A DNA stretch of 35,854 nt, taken from a virus. This document shows, in pieces, positions 15,652 through 25,244 of the stretch (the first letter of the stretch is position 1; the number at the start of each line of letters is the position of its first letter). The notes beneath the pieces were generated by a model, which worked only from the letters and a program-made list of their open reading frames with translations, was not told the DNA's origin and made no database searches. The stretch spans positions 1-35,854 of the IMG/VR virus record IMGVR_UViG_3300022074_000161. One strand, written 5' to 3'. A program made the position numbers and the translations under genes.

Positions 15652-15894
15652 CTATTTATCCTTCTTAGTTGGTGCCTCTTCTACTACTTCTGGAGTTGCT
15701 TCTGCTGTTGGTGCTTCCTCTTCAGTTTCTTCAGGAATTTTCACACCGAGTTGATCTAGATATTCTGCAATACCTTGTAATTTGACGGCCATCTCACGCT
15801 TTGATGTGATCTGGTTATTAAGAGCATTAATCTCGTCAACTAAAGTTTTTTGCTGTGTTAAAACTTGCTTTAAATGATTTTCTTGGTCAGTCAT
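15652..15894 (-). CDS. Coiled-coil virion-associated protein, 80 aa
   Basis: Residues 3-50 (MTDQENHLKQVLTQQKTLVD onwards, with an L/I/V heptad pattern) should form a coiled coil. The tail (IPEETEEEAPTAEATPEVVE) is acidic and proline/alanine-rich, ending in KKDK, and is probably disordered. I associate the MTDQENxLKQVL start with small proteins in the fibre region of T4-like cyanophages. It follows the 107-aa gene by 67 nt. It may be a trimerising accessory protein; function is not known. Confidence 0.82.
   Translation of the reverse strand: MTDQENHLKQVLTQQKTLVDEINALNNQITSKREMAVKLQGIAEYLDQLGVKIPEETEEEAPTAEATPEVVEEAPTKKDK
15653..15659 (-). promoter_or_regulatory. Late-promoter-like ATAAATA, unit of the 1386-aa fibre
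   Basis: Minus-strand GATAAATAG 33 nt upstream of the ATG at 15620. The TAG stop of the 80-aa gene forms the end of the motif (AAA-TAG). It differs from the AATAAATA octamer in its first base. Confidence 0.55.
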
Positions 15895-15961
15895 TCTTAA
15901 TAAATTGATTACTTGTCTATTATATATGATACTTTACAAAGTGTCAACTATACGGTTTTTT

Positions 15962-16285
15962 CTATGATCCACCAACACCAGCTTGAGCATAATCAGCAAC
16001 CAACTTTGCCCTCCATGACTCTTTAACTGATGCTGTCCAAACAGCTGTGCATATTGCTTTAACTTCGTCTGCAATAGATGTGACTCCATCAGGTTCTTTA
16101 TCTAGTGGATTATCAACCAAATTATTGGAACCATCAAGATCACCTGGATCTAACACAAATCTTGTAAAAGATCTTGTAAGTTCTTTACCATCTTTTTTGA
16201 TGACGCTAGCTTTTCGGACATGTACTGCTTTCCATTGTCCAATAACTTCTATTTTATCGTATTCGATTGTTTCGGTAAGTGCCAT
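15962..16285 (-). CDS. Small conserved virion-region protein, 107 aa
   Basis: Starts MALTETIEYDKIEVIGQWKA and continues with a beta-rich domain (AVHVRKASVIKKDGKELTRS). The C-terminal helical half is IADEVKAICTAVWTASVKES. The pattern MAL.....DKIEV.G..KAV.VR...VI..DG.ELTRSF.R recurs in marine phage structural regions as far as I recall. It has a GGAG ribosome binding site 11 nt before the ATG and lies 70 nt downstream of the 1453-aa fibre, within the same unit. Exact role unknown. Confidence 0.82.
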   Translation of the reverse strand: MALTETIEYDKIEVIGQWKAVHVRKASVIKKDGKELTRSFTRFVLDPGDLDGSNNLVDNPLDKEPDGVTSIADEVKAICTAVWTASVKESWRAKLVADYAQAGVGGS

Positions 16286-16355
16286 TTAGGATTAATCTCC
16301 GATTAAAACGGGTTTATGGTGCTTAGTTTTAAGACTTAACTTCGGTCTAATATAT

Positions 16356-19300
16356 CTATGAAGTTTGATAAGTTCCAGCAAACATCATATAACGAGAACT
16401 CTCAGATCCCCATCTGCCATTTGATGTGCTTCCTCCTATGTTTGGATAAAATACTTTTGATCCATACTGAGCATATCCTGTATAACAATCATATAAATTA
16501 TTACTTGTGTTTTTAAAACAAGTTGTATGAGTAAATGTAAACTGTCCACCGTAATAGGGATCATTGTTCATAAACACGTAAGGTAGACCCCAAATTCTTG
16601 CTGCCTGAGTATTGAAAGTACCATCTGTACTAAAAGCACCAGTATAATACCAAACATGAACAAGATTACCTATTTTTGTATATCTTGCTGTTGTATATTC
16701 TAAAGCATCATCAAAGGTAACATTAACCCATGAACTACCATTATATGCTTGAAGAGCTGGAGTCCATGAGCCCTCTTCATAATCATCCAAAAGTTCGCTA
16801 CTACCTGTACCTTCAGTTGGGCCAGCAGTTGCAGAGAAGTCAATACCATGACCAGAAGTTCCTATTTGTAAATCACCATTAACAATCTTAAGATGACGGT
16901 CAGGATTAGTTCCTACATTATGATCGTCATTGTAAGTTAAACCACCCCAATCATTCTTATATGGAACGGTGTTTACTGGAAGTCCTGCGTCTCCACTAAT
17001 TGCAGTAGTATCATAAGTCCAACCTCTGGCATAATCTTCACTACCAGATGCAGAATAATAATCTGCAACATAAATTTTAAACCAATATCCAAGACTATCA
17101 AAATGAATTACGATCTTACCACTTTCAACTCCAAGAGTGATTAAAGGAGCCCAACCACCACTACTTGAGGCAATACGATTATAGAATTGGCCAGCATATA
17201 CGTGCCAGCAGATTTGTATATCTACTGTATCTCTTCCACCGTATCTAAAACCTCTGATGGTTACAGATTCTGCGTGTGAAAATCCAGTGTAAGGTATGTT
17301 TGTTTTTATTTTAAGTTGTGATGGAGTAGAACTACCTGTAATTTCTAAAATTCCGTGAGATAGTCGTGCATTGCTGTTCACCCTTTGAGTGAGAACTCCA
17401 CCATTTTGGAGAATCAGTCTCTCATTACCAGCAGTGTACATCTGAATTTTACTTTGAATAGTACCAGAATTACCTGCTAGAAATTGTAACGTACCGCCAT
17501 TACCACTATATTCATTACCATGCAATGCAATTTGAGCACCTCTAGTTTGTCCTGATGCACCTCCACCACCGATTATTATTCTTTTATTATCAGAACCGTC
17601 AGAAGTATTTGAAGTTATCTCATGATCTGTACCAGTTAATTGAATATTACCGTCAGATTTAATGCGAAGTCTTTCAATATCATTTCCAGAACCGACTCCA
17701 GTTTGAAATATAATATTACCACCTGTTCCTCCACCCTCATAAGTAGTAAACATTGCATTACAATTGGAGGTATGATATTCAGTATGATATGCTTCACTAC
17801 CAGAAGTTCTTGTTGTTATTTGTAAAGCAACATTTATTGGTGCAACAGTGTCACCAGGTCTACCCATTAATATACCACCACCATCTGCTGGTCGTATGGT
17901 TAATTCTTTTGTAATTTGAGTTGCACTGTGGTGTCCAATACCAATTTTACCATCTGATGTGATGGTAAATCTTGTAGTATTACTTGATGTAGTTCTAAAG
18001 TTTAAAGATCCAGTCTCATTATCAATATATCCATTACTACCTCCGTGCCAAATACTCAGATCCTGATGTTCACCAAATTGTAATTTTTGAGAATCATTTG
18101 GTAACTGAATACTAGCATCAGGTTCAATTCTTAATGCTGTTTTACTAGCACCAGCAGCCGAACTAACAACCATAGATATTCTACCATCATCTTTGTTCGT
18201 GGTATCGTCACCAGATTGTAAGTAAATTTGACAGACGTTATTTTGATTATTCCATCTTCCTTCCAATATTCCTAAAGCTGATGATGCAGCTGTTCTTGCT
18301 GCATCAAATCTCATTGACGTGTATTCGTTTCCAGTATTTCTTAATCTTAATCCTAATCCCTGTGTAGTTGAAGTTATATTAAGTAAACTTGCATCATAAG
18401 TTAAAGTTGATTCACCAACTAAGTTTGTTCCACTACCACCAGTAATTACTCTGTTGTCTGCATTGCCTGTTATCGTTACCTGTGTTGGAATTGCACTCCA
18501 AGTTGGTGCACTACTTGAACCACCACTTGTTAATACCTGACCAGATGACCCATAATTTGCTCCAGCGATACCAATTTGACCTGCAGATCCGATGCGAAGT
18601 CTTTCTGCTAAAGTTCCAGAATGTCTTGTCTGAATTGCAAAATCAGCAGAGGAACTCGTAGAATTGTTTAGACAGTTTAAGTTAACAACTCCTTTTCCAT
18701 TTCCATCAGAATACATGTGTATTCCAGAAGAGTTTGTAGCAGCAGAGGAATTAATATTTCCAATTGCTAATTGAGCACTCGTTGCATTTGCTGCATATGC
18801 GGTATTATGAGCTTCTCGTACATCTAATTTGTAAGATGGAGAATTAAGATTAGTTCCGATTCCAACTTTACCATCTGAGTTTACAGTGAGATGGTCATTA
18901 GCACCATGAGTAAGATTTATGGCACCAGTTTTATGATTATTAATGAATAAATGCTCAGTAGCATTTTCATACATTCCAATTTGATATTGTGCAGCATTAC
19001 TAGAATCTCTAACGAGATAATTCTGCGTAAAACTATTTCCACCTGCATTAGGAGACTTGATATCTATATTTCCACTCGGTCTAATGAAAGTTTGACATCC
19101 ACCATTTTCAATTTGGAATGAGTTTGTATAACTACCTGTGTGATGATAAACGATAGTTCCAGCATTTGCATCTGCTGAATCACCAAAGAAGATATGATTG
19201 TATGAACTTGCTAATAACTGAATGTCTGCACTACTTTCAGTACCTGCAGATATTATTAATTGTGCTCTTCGACTACTTATCTGTGGTGATCCGTATGATG

Positions 19301-20717
19301 TACCATCAGATATGTGGAGGCCTGCTAGTGGATTGATGGTTCCGATACCAACTTTGCCATCAGCAGCACCAGCACCTACAATACGAAGTCTTTCAACTCC
19401 ACTGGTGTAGAATCGCATGTAATCACCATTATTATGGTATTGAATTCTACCTTGTGTTTCACTACCACTATCACCGAATACTATATTTGTATTACCTGTA
19501 GTAGTATTTGATTCAAGTGCTAATGTAGGATTATCTGCTTGAATATGTAATTTATGATTTGGAATAGCACTTCCGATACCAATATTACCCTCATCATCAA
19601 CTGTAACCACCTGTGATGTGCCATCATATAATCTAAGTAAATCTCCTGATCCATTATGTGTAACTGCAACAGCCACATTAGTACCAGCAGTTGTAACTTC
19701 TATTTTATCTACATCTATTAAATTCGTATCTAATGTTGTTGTAGTTCCATTTACAGTCAGATCACCTGTGACTGTTAAATCACCTGTAATTGCTGCATCA
19801 TTGACTGTTACATTATCAGTGTTCTTTAAAACTACAGATCCAGTTCGACCATAGAAATTAGTAACTCCACTTCCACCACTTCCACTCGTTGAACCAGCAA
19901 AACCAATATGTCTTACTTGTATCTGAACATTTGCGTCAGGTGCGGTTACAAATGTCAATACATTCTCAACTACATTATATGCTCTGACTGTTCCATCAGG
20001 GTCATTTGGATACTGTACTACACCATCTATTGTGACTAATATATTTCGATTATCTGGTGGACTCTTTGATAAATTAAATGATACTGTGCTTCCGTTTCCT
20101 GTAAAATTATCTACATCATTATCTGATATATCAAAGGTAACATTATTGTTTGTTAATACATGTGCCCAATATACATCACCTACAACAGGTGCTTGTGATA
20201 AAACAATCGTACCATCTAAATCAAACCCAAATCCTGTGCTTGGTGTTGCACTATCATGTGGTTGCTGTATAACACCATTGACTGATATAACTAATTGTGC
20301 TGATCTTGTTATCTTTGCTTTTTGTCCGTTTGTATGAGTTGCTTTAAATTTTGTATTGATACCATCAAATGCAACATTCAATGTATGAGAAGATCCACTA
20401 CCAACATTTGTTATATTGACTGCTATTCCATTAGTTGCATTACTTGCACTTGTTGCTAATTTTATTGTATGGTGATCGTGTTTGATAATATAATATACAC
20501 CATCTGAAAGACCTGCAATTACGCTTCCACCACCCTTATTATATGTTACTCTTTGTCCTTGTACAAATCTATGATTTAAAGAAGTTATTGTATCATTTGC
20601 AGCAGAAACTACACTCGCATCAGAACCATCAAAAGTTAAAGTATATGATGATATGTCGTCAAGTATTTTAAAATTATTTTCATCTCCTTTGGATGGACTT
20701 TGACCAAGATATGGCAT
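16356..20717 (-). CDS. Long tail fibre / adhesin, 1453 aa
   Basis: The longest protein in the window. It starts MPYLGQSPSKGDENN, the same MPY(I/L)G opening as the 1386-aa fibre. Three beta segments follow, including a FVQGQRVTYNKGGG part and two FxGxGST/ISVNGVIQ-type sandwich units up to about residue 280. A stalk follows with the shared module (about 316-379) and many ERLRI...GKVGIG repeats. The C-terminal 146 residues start with SSELLDDYEEGSWTP, a well-known boundary motif of phage fibre tips. The tip (IGNLVHVWYYTGAF and following) is aromatic, with two cysteines (TTCF and YDCY) that could pair. It leads the unit containing the 107- and 80-aa genes. Confidence 0.88.
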   Translation of the reverse strand: MPYLGQSPSKGDENNFKILDDISSYTLTFDGSDASVVSAANDTITSLNHRFVQGQRVTYNKGGGSVIAGLSDGVYYIIKHDHHTIKLATSASNATNGIAVNITNVGSGSSHTLNVAFDGINTKFKATHTNGQKAKITRSAQLVISVNGVIQQPHDSATPSTGFGFDLDGTIVLSQAPVVGDVYWAHVLTNNNVTFDISDNDVDNFTGNGSTVSFNLSKSPPDNRNILVTIDGVVQYPNDPDGTVRAYNVVENVLTFVTAPDANVQIQVRHIGFAGSTSGSGGSGVTNFYGRTGSVVLKNTDNVTVNDAAITGDLTVTGDLTVNGTTTTLDTNLIDVDKIEVTTAGTNVAVAVTHNGSGDLLRLYDGTSQVVTVDDEGNIGIGSAIPNHKLHIQADNPTLALESNTTTGNTNIVFGDSGSETQGRIQYHNNGDYMRFYTSGVERLRIVGAGAADGKVGIGTINPLAGLHISDGTSYGSPQISSRRAQLIISAGTESSADIQLLASSYNHIFFGDSADANAGTIVYHHTGSYTNSFQIENGGCQTFIRPSGNIDIKSPNAGGNSFTQNYLVRDSSNAAQYQIGMYENATEHLFINNHKTGAINLTHGANDHLTVNSDGKVGIGTNLNSPSYKLDVREAHNTAYAANATSAQLAIGNINSSAATNSSGIHMYSDGNGKGVVNLNCLNNSTSSSADFAIQTRHSGTLAERLRIGSAGQIGIAGANYGSSGQVLTSGGSSSAPTWSAIPTQVTITGNADNRVITGGSGTNLVGESTLTYDASLLNITSTTQGLGLRLRNTGNEYTSMRFDAARTAASSALGILEGRWNNQNNVCQIYLQSGDDTTNKDDGRISMVVSSAAGASKTALRIEPDASIQLPNDSQKLQFGEHQDLSIWHGGSNGYIDNETGSLNFRTTSSNTTRFTITSDGKIGIGHHSATQITKELTIRPADGGGILMGRPGDTVAPINVALQITTRTSGSEAYHTEYHTSNCNAMFTTYEGGGTGGNIIFQTGVGSGNDIERLRIKSDGNIQLTGTDHEITSNTSDGSDNKRIIIGGGGASGQTRGAQIALHGNEYSGNGGTLQFLAGNSGTIQSKIQMYTAGNERLILQNGGVLTQRVNSNARLSHGILEITGSSTPSQLKIKTNIPYTGFSHAESVTIRGFRYGGRDTVDIQICWHVYAGQFYNRIASSSGGWAPLITLGVESGKIVIHFDSLGYWFKIYVADYYSASGSEDYARGWTYDTTAISGDAGLPVNTVPYKNDWGGLTYNDDHNVGTNPDRHLKIVNGDLQIGTSGHGIDFSATAGPTEGTGSSELLDDYEEGSWTPALQAYNGSSWVNVTFDDALEYTTARYTKIGNLVHVWYYTGAFSTDGTFNTQAARIWGLPYVFMNNDPYYGGQFTFTHTTCFKNTSNNLYDCYTGYAQYGSKVFYPNIGGSTSNGRWGSESSRYMMFAGTYQTS
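19579..19770 (-). repeat. Fibre paralogous module, copy C
   Basis: Encodes LTVNGTTTTLDTNLIDVDKI through LLRLYDGTSQVV to VDDEGNIGIG in the 1453-aa fibre. The two ends match copies A and B best, and the middle has diverged. Confidence 0.75.
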
Positions 20718-20731
20718 GATGTTCTAACTTT

Positions 20732-21376
20732 TTAAGTATTTATTGAATCAATCACTGCTTGCGGAGTGTTATTGATCACTGTTTGTGCTGCTGCTCTTTC
20801 TGTTTCATCAGCAACAACTAATGGATTTCTTACTGCATCAACTATAAGTGGTAATGGTTGAATTACATAACCAATTACATCCCTATCAACATAAGAATTA
20901 GTACTTTCATCCCAAACATTTTCAGTTCCAACCACACCTTTTACACCAGCCGATAATTCATACTGTGCGAGTCTTGCAGTTGCTTTTATATACTCTTCTT
21001 TTTGTCTATCAAAGATTGCTGCATTTACCCAATCAGGAATTGGTGCGATTGAAGTAATACCAACTTGAGTTTTTGGATACTTATCTTTTATTGCTTTGAT
21101 ATCTGCCTTCCACGCATCTACTCCACTATGATAAATTTTATCTAATTGTTCTTCAAGTGGTGGATACTCTGCAGCACGAGCTTCAGTATAAGTAGTGACA
21201 CCAACATAGTCAGCACCCTCCACAATTCCAGTTCCATTTATATAGATATCTTCGACAAATTCCCTGTAGTCCCAATTCTCAGACGATATTGGTATTGATT
21301 TTATTAATTGGCCCGAATCTGATAATTGATTAATTGCAACATCTTGACCATCGGATGAGTATATTTTATATTTCAT
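20732..21376 (-). CDS. Tail fibre assembly-like protein, 214 aa
   Basis: The N-terminal part (1-65) is beta-rich. Residues about 70-100 carry EYPPLEEQLDKIYHSGVDAW followed by IKAIKDKYPK, which is the YP...QLD..YH.G...W......I...K..YPK pattern of phage tail-assembly proteins. The next region (DWVNAAIFDRQKEEYIKATA) is helical and the C-terminus holds ERAAAQTVINNTPQ. Its ATG overlaps the TGA of the 449-aa gene as ATGA, so the two are coupled, and it may assist folding of the upstream adhesins. The final codons contain the late-promoter-like motif of the next unit. Confidence 0.75.
   Translation of the reverse strand: MKYKIYSSDGQDVAINQLSDSGQLIKSIPISSENWDYREFVEDIYINGTGIVEGADYVGVTTYTEARAAEYPPLEEQLDKIYHSGVDAWKADIKAIKDKYPKTQVGITSIAPIPDWVNAAIFDRQKEEYIKATARLAQYELSAGVKGVVGTENVWDESTNSYVDRDVIGYVIQPLPLIVDAVRNPLVVADETERAAAQTVINNTPQAVIDSINT
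20737..20744 (-). promoter_or_regulatory. Late-promoter-like AATAAATA, unit of the 1453-aa fibre
   Basis: Minus-strand CAATAAATAC 20 nt upstream of the ATG at 20717. It lies within the last sense codons (Ile-Asn-Thr) of the 214-aa gene. Confidence 0.62.
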
Positions 21377-22722
21377 ATTGCTGCTGAAAGTAGAATTGAA
21401 TTTCTTCTTGCTGAACTATTACGAGAAGCAACATGACATGGAGTAACTGAACCAGCATTTGAACCAGGATTCCAATCTAACCATATACCATGTAAACTTG
21501 AACCAGCAGTATTAATGGTATTAAAAGTTACATTTTGAGATGAACTTCCATTATACTGAGCATAAAAAGAATTACTTGGACTGTTTACATCATCAAAATC
21601 ATAAACTGATGCACTTGGCATTCCTCTCATTGAAACTGGTAAAAAAGTCATTGTTTGAAAAACTCCTGATGAACGAGTCCATCCTCTACCAATCACATTA
21701 TAATCACCTTGACCTGGATTATAACCACCCAAAGTTGCTGCAGATCCGTTGTTTATAGCATATGAACCTGGTGCTATACCATATTGGCAACCTAAAACTT
21801 GAATTCTTCTCATACAATAGATTAACTCCTCTGAATAATCACGATGTTCATACGGTGTAGCAGTCTCTCCAACTTCCATCTGCACTCCTGTAAGATTTAT
21901 ATAATTACTTGTGCTGTCTGCAAAATTAATACCACCATCAGCAATTGGATGTGCTCTGACTTCTTGTCCTTGTCCTGTTGCTATTGGTACAAAATTTCCA
22001 TTTTCTGTATTGTAACCTCCAGAGTTTTGTGAGTAATTATCTCCACCACTCCAAAAGAATTCGATAACAGCTCCTTTATTGGTATGGTAATCCATTTGAA
22101 AATTATAATCACCAGGATATGTAACAGTTTTATGTTCCCAAGTATTTGGTTTTTCAATTGTGACACGTCTTACACAAGTGCTGTCATTTCCACTAGAGTG
22201 GTTGTTTGATTCATTTTCAAGATTTACTGCAATTATTCCTGTTTTGTTTGATTTGATCCAAAAAGAAACTGTTACTGGTTTTGCATACAGGGTTCCATAT
22301 TGAAGAACCCAAGAATCCACACACTCCATTCTATAAACAGTATAAAAAAAACTAGCAGCATCAAGACTTGTATCTGCTGTAGTGCATTGAAGTTTTAGAC
22401 TTTTAGGAAATTCTTTATGATAGGGAGTATCATTGTCCTGAGAGGCTCTAAAAGTTCCTGCAGCATTAATAAGATGTTGCCATAAATCTGGGCCGTGATT
22501 ACTGTTGGTTCCACTACTAAAGTAACTACTAGTTGATCCAGTCTGACAAATTCTCATATCTCCATTCGCATTCAATCTTCTTCTACCAGCTCTTGCGAGG
22601 TTAAAGGTTTCTTCTGGATTTCTTGAGTTTAATATTTCAAGACCGTGATCTCCTACTGGGAGATCAAGTTCATTCATCTTGTCTCTCAGTGTGAAAGTCG
22701 GTTTTTCTATTCTGACTGTCAT
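21373..22722 (-). CDS. Tail fibre protein with carbohydrate-binding-like domain, 449 aa
   Basis: The N-terminal 45 residues (MTVRIEKPTFTLRDKMNELD) precede a short stem. Residues about 75-300 look like a jelly-roll carbohydrate-binding domain: KPVTVSFWIKSNKTG, TWEHKTVTYPGDY, and the closing GVQMEVGETATPYEHRDY-SEEL at 279-300. The last motif is a widespread phage fibre signature (usually ...vE.G..ATPFEHRSYGEEL). The remaining 150 residues, rich in G, N and S, form the distal part. It starts 1 nt after the stop of the 830-aa gene and is coupled to the 214-aa gene. It probably binds surface glycans of the host. Confidence 0.85.
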   Translation of the reverse strand: MTVRIEKPTFTLRDKMNELDLPVGDHGLEILNSRNPEETFNLARAGRRRLNANGDMRICQTGSTSSYFSSGTNSNHGPDLWQHLINAAGTFRASQDNDTPYHKEFPKSLKLQCTTADTSLDAASFFYTVYRMECVDSWVLQYGTLYAKPVTVSFWIKSNKTGIIAVNLENESNNHSSGNDSTCVRRVTIEKPNTWEHKTVTYPGDYNFQMDYHTNKGAVIEFFWSGGDNYSQNSGGYNTENGNFVPIATGQGQEVRAHPIADGGINFADSTSNYINLTGVQMEVGETATPYEHRDYSEELIYCMRRIQVLGCQYGIAPGSYAINNGSAATLGGYNPGQGDYNVIGRGWTRSSGVFQTMTFLPVSMRGMPSASVYDFDDVNSPSNSFYAQYNGSSSQNVTFNTINTAGSSLHGIWLDWNPGSNAGSVTPCHVASRNSSARRNSILLSAAI

Positions 22723-22723
22723 G

Positions 22724-25216
22724 TTATTGTTCTATGATGAGACCGTTTGATGCTGATATATCGTGTGTAACGGGTGTCTCTGTGTTATTTATTCTAACTA
22801 ATCCACGGAAATCACTACGCCCAACCGATGTACCTGCGTGTACAACATTTGTAGAATCATCAAAAGCAAGACCTGTTATTGCTGCTGCTGAACCAAACAA
22901 AGTACACTTTGCATTTTTTCCAAATAATTGAAGTTCATCTTTATACATCTTTTCAATCTGTTCTTTTGATGGTGCAAGTGTTTTTCCAATGCGAAGAAGT
23001 GTCATCTTAATTCCAGAGTCTGCACTACCCATATTAGGTGAGTGTCCAATTTCAACTATTCTCTTTTTATTACTATATGTACCATCAGCAGTTGAATTTA
23101 AAGTTTTACTCACATCTAATTTACCATCTACCCACAATTCAGCATTACCACCTCTTCTGATTGCACAAACCATGTGCCATCCATTACTATCCTGTATACC
23201 GTTGGTTCCTGTAATTCCCTGATAAGAACTTCCACCATCATCTGTTAAATCAAGTCTAACATTTCCACTATTGAAATAGATACCGACTCTACCAGCAAGT
23301 GAGCTATCTACATTATAACTCCAGTGTGATAATAAAACCTGACCAGTTGAGGATTCGCCTGGATTTACCCAGAATATGTAATACCAATCTCCACTGCCCA
23401 TTTCTAAGTTAGGATTGGTACCAGCTCTAATATAATTAGAACTACTAAATCCACCAAATGCCATTAACTCTGCACCATCAGCAACAGGTGTTTTTGTAAC
23501 TGTTCCAAAAGTTACATAGTCTTCACCATAAGGTTTTGTACGATCAGTTAATCTTCCGTGAGTATAGGTACAAGTAAGATTATCAAGTTCAAACACAGTA
23601 CCATTGTTTGGATCAAGTCCAAGTAAAATTCCAGTTGCACCGCCTGGTGAATCTACTGTTGTTGTGATTGAAAATGTTCCGTTTGCTCCACCACCAAAAC
23701 TGTATGCCGAAGCACGGTTTCCAGTTGAATCAGCTAAAGTTCCAAGACCACCAGAATCAGGAAAAGAACCTAAATCATCATTGTAGGGATAAAATTGAGC
23801 TACAGTAGCATTACCACCTGAAATTGAGTAATAGTTTCCACTTACAGTAATTGTTGCTCCTTGTGGAACCGTATGGTCAAATGCTCCATATGCATATACA
23901 TCACCAGTACCACTATTATTATATCTCATACGACCATTATTATATGTTACTGTTCCACGATTAGTATCCCAGTTTTGCCATCCAGTAATATTACTATCAA
24001 AGGTTCCGTTTTGAAGGATGTTTGCTCCTGATGTGCTTATTCCAACCTCTGTAGAATTGAGGTTGTTCACCATTGTATCTCTTGGCATCCATCCAGTGTT
24101 ATATGTGTGTCTAATATATGCAACTAAGTCTTGATTTACAGTTGATGAATTAAATATTGGTTCTGGATGGATTAAATTGAGTGCTTCTGAAGTTCCGACA
24201 GCAAAATCATGACCTCTCATTGCTGCTAATCTATGGAATGTATCAGTCGTATCTCCCTGTATAACTGTTACTTTACCTAAACCACCATAATTGTATTTGT
24301 AATATACAGATTCCCAATTTGCATAAGTTGCCCAATCTAATTCTTGAATGTGATGATAATCTCTAGCAAATACAATACCATTATTATTTTGTGCATGTGT
24401 ATCATTATGAACCACCAATCCACCATTTTCTGTAAATATAATTGCTTCAGGGCTATAACTATTTTGGAGATTAGAAACTAGTAATTTATGATACATTCCA
24501 CGATGTGCTTCAATATGAGTATCAGTTGCGATTACTATCGTGGGATCTGGTATTCCTCTATCTGGATTGATTGGAGTATTTGGCATAACTTTCGCATCCA
24601 ATGAGTATACCTCATCATTACTAAGTTGATGTTTTCCACCACCACTACCATATATCCATTTATTACCACCATTTCGATGTGATCCTACTGGTAATGCATA
24701 TGGAGTATCATAACCTGCTTCTTTAAAGTGACCTTTATCCGTAATAAAATCGATTACATGAAGTCCGAATGCCCTTCTCCCCACATATAACATTCCATTT
24801 AATGCTTTTACACAGGTTGTATATTCATTTGTTCTTCCGATCATTCTTTGACCATTTGCACCACCTGCTCTGAACACCATCCACATTGCACAATTTGGAT
24901 CGTCACCATCATATATCGTAACTTCATCATTCTCAGCAACTATAATTGCAACTGCAGGAAATTCTTTGCGGGCACCTCTATCCATATTTACACCTTCATT
25001 ATACCAAGAAGTGTGTTGTGTTCTCTTTCTCCATGCACCACCATCAGAATCTTTTCGAGTATCATATACAAATAATCCTTGATCTATCGTAGTGTCATTT
25101 GTTTTTGCTTTTATTTTATCAACAACAACTTCACCAACAGAATCTTGGTAGGCCAATCCACCCAACATTGCGTTGGTGGGGACTTGACTATTTCCGATTC
25201 CGACTAGATTAGGCAT
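22724..25216 (-). CDS. Large virion adhesin: propeller-like, carbohydrate-binding-like and LamG-like domains, 830 aa
   Basis: Residues 1-395 appear to form a beta-propeller-like region (FVYDTRKDSDGGAWRKRT, LNGMLYVGRRAFGLHVIDF, AAMRGHDFAVGTSEALN); this start is familiar from cyanophage structural proteins. Residues about 398-553 (ANILQNGTFDSNITGWQNWD) look like a carbohydrate-binding module. Residues about 585-745 resemble a LamG/concanavalin fold (NYIRAGTNPNLEMGSGDWYY, GWHMVCAIRRGGNAELWVDG, IVEIGHSPNM). The last 75 residues (IEKMYKDELQLFG, NAKCTLFGS, HAGTSVGRSDFRGL, ISASNGLIIEQ) are a C-terminal cap seen in many marine phages. It heads the unit with the 449- and 214-aa genes. The likely role is host surface recognition; an enzymatic propeller cannot be excluded. 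Confidence 0.86.
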   Translation of the reverse strand: MPNLVGIGNSQVPTNAMLGGLAYQDSVGEVVVDKIKAKTNDTTIDQGLFVYDTRKDSDGGAWRKRTQHTSWYNEGVNMDRGARKEFPAVAIIVAENDEVTIYDGDDPNCAMWMVFRAGGANGQRMIGRTNEYTTCVKALNGMLYVGRRAFGLHVIDFITDKGHFKEAGYDTPYALPVGSHRNGGNKWIYGSGGGKHQLSNDEVYSLDAKVMPNTPINPDRGIPDPTIVIATDTHIEAHRGMYHKLLVSNLQNSYSPEAIIFTENGGLVVHNDTHAQNNNGIVFARDYHHIQELDWATYANWESVYYKYNYGGLGKVTVIQGDTTDTFHRLAAMRGHDFAVGTSEALNLIHPEPIFNSSTVNQDLVAYIRHTYNTGWMPRDTMVNNLNSTEVGISTSGANILQNGTFDSNITGWQNWDTNRGTVTYNNGRMRYNNSGTGDVYAYGAFDHTVPQGATITVSGNYYSISGGNATVAQFYPYNDDLGSFPDSGGLGTLADSTGNRASAYSFGGGANGTFSITTTVDSPGGATGILLGLDPNNGTVFELDNLTCTYTHGRLTDRTKPYGEDYVTFGTVTKTPVADGAELMAFGGFSSSNYIRAGTNPNLEMGSGDWYYIFWVNPGESSTGQVLLSHWSYNVDSSLAGRVGIYFNSGNVRLDLTDDGGSSYQGITGTNGIQDSNGWHMVCAIRRGGNAELWVDGKLDVSKTLNSTADGTYSNKKRIVEIGHSPNMGSADSGIKMTLLRIGKTLAPSKEQIEKMYKDELQLFGKNAKCTLFGSAAAITGLAFDDSTNVVHAGTSVGRSDFRGLVRINNTETPVTHDISASNGLIIEQ

Positions 25217-25236
25217 TTGTTATATATCTCCTGTGG

Positions 25237-25244
25237 TATTTATT
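25237..25244 (-). promoter_or_regulatory. Late-promoter-like AATAAATA, unit of the 830-aa adhesin
   Basis: Minus-strand TAATAAATAC 21 nt upstream of the ATG at 25216. It shares bases with the TAA stop of the 980-aa fibre gene. The decamer is identical to that at 34656-34665. Confidence 0.65.
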
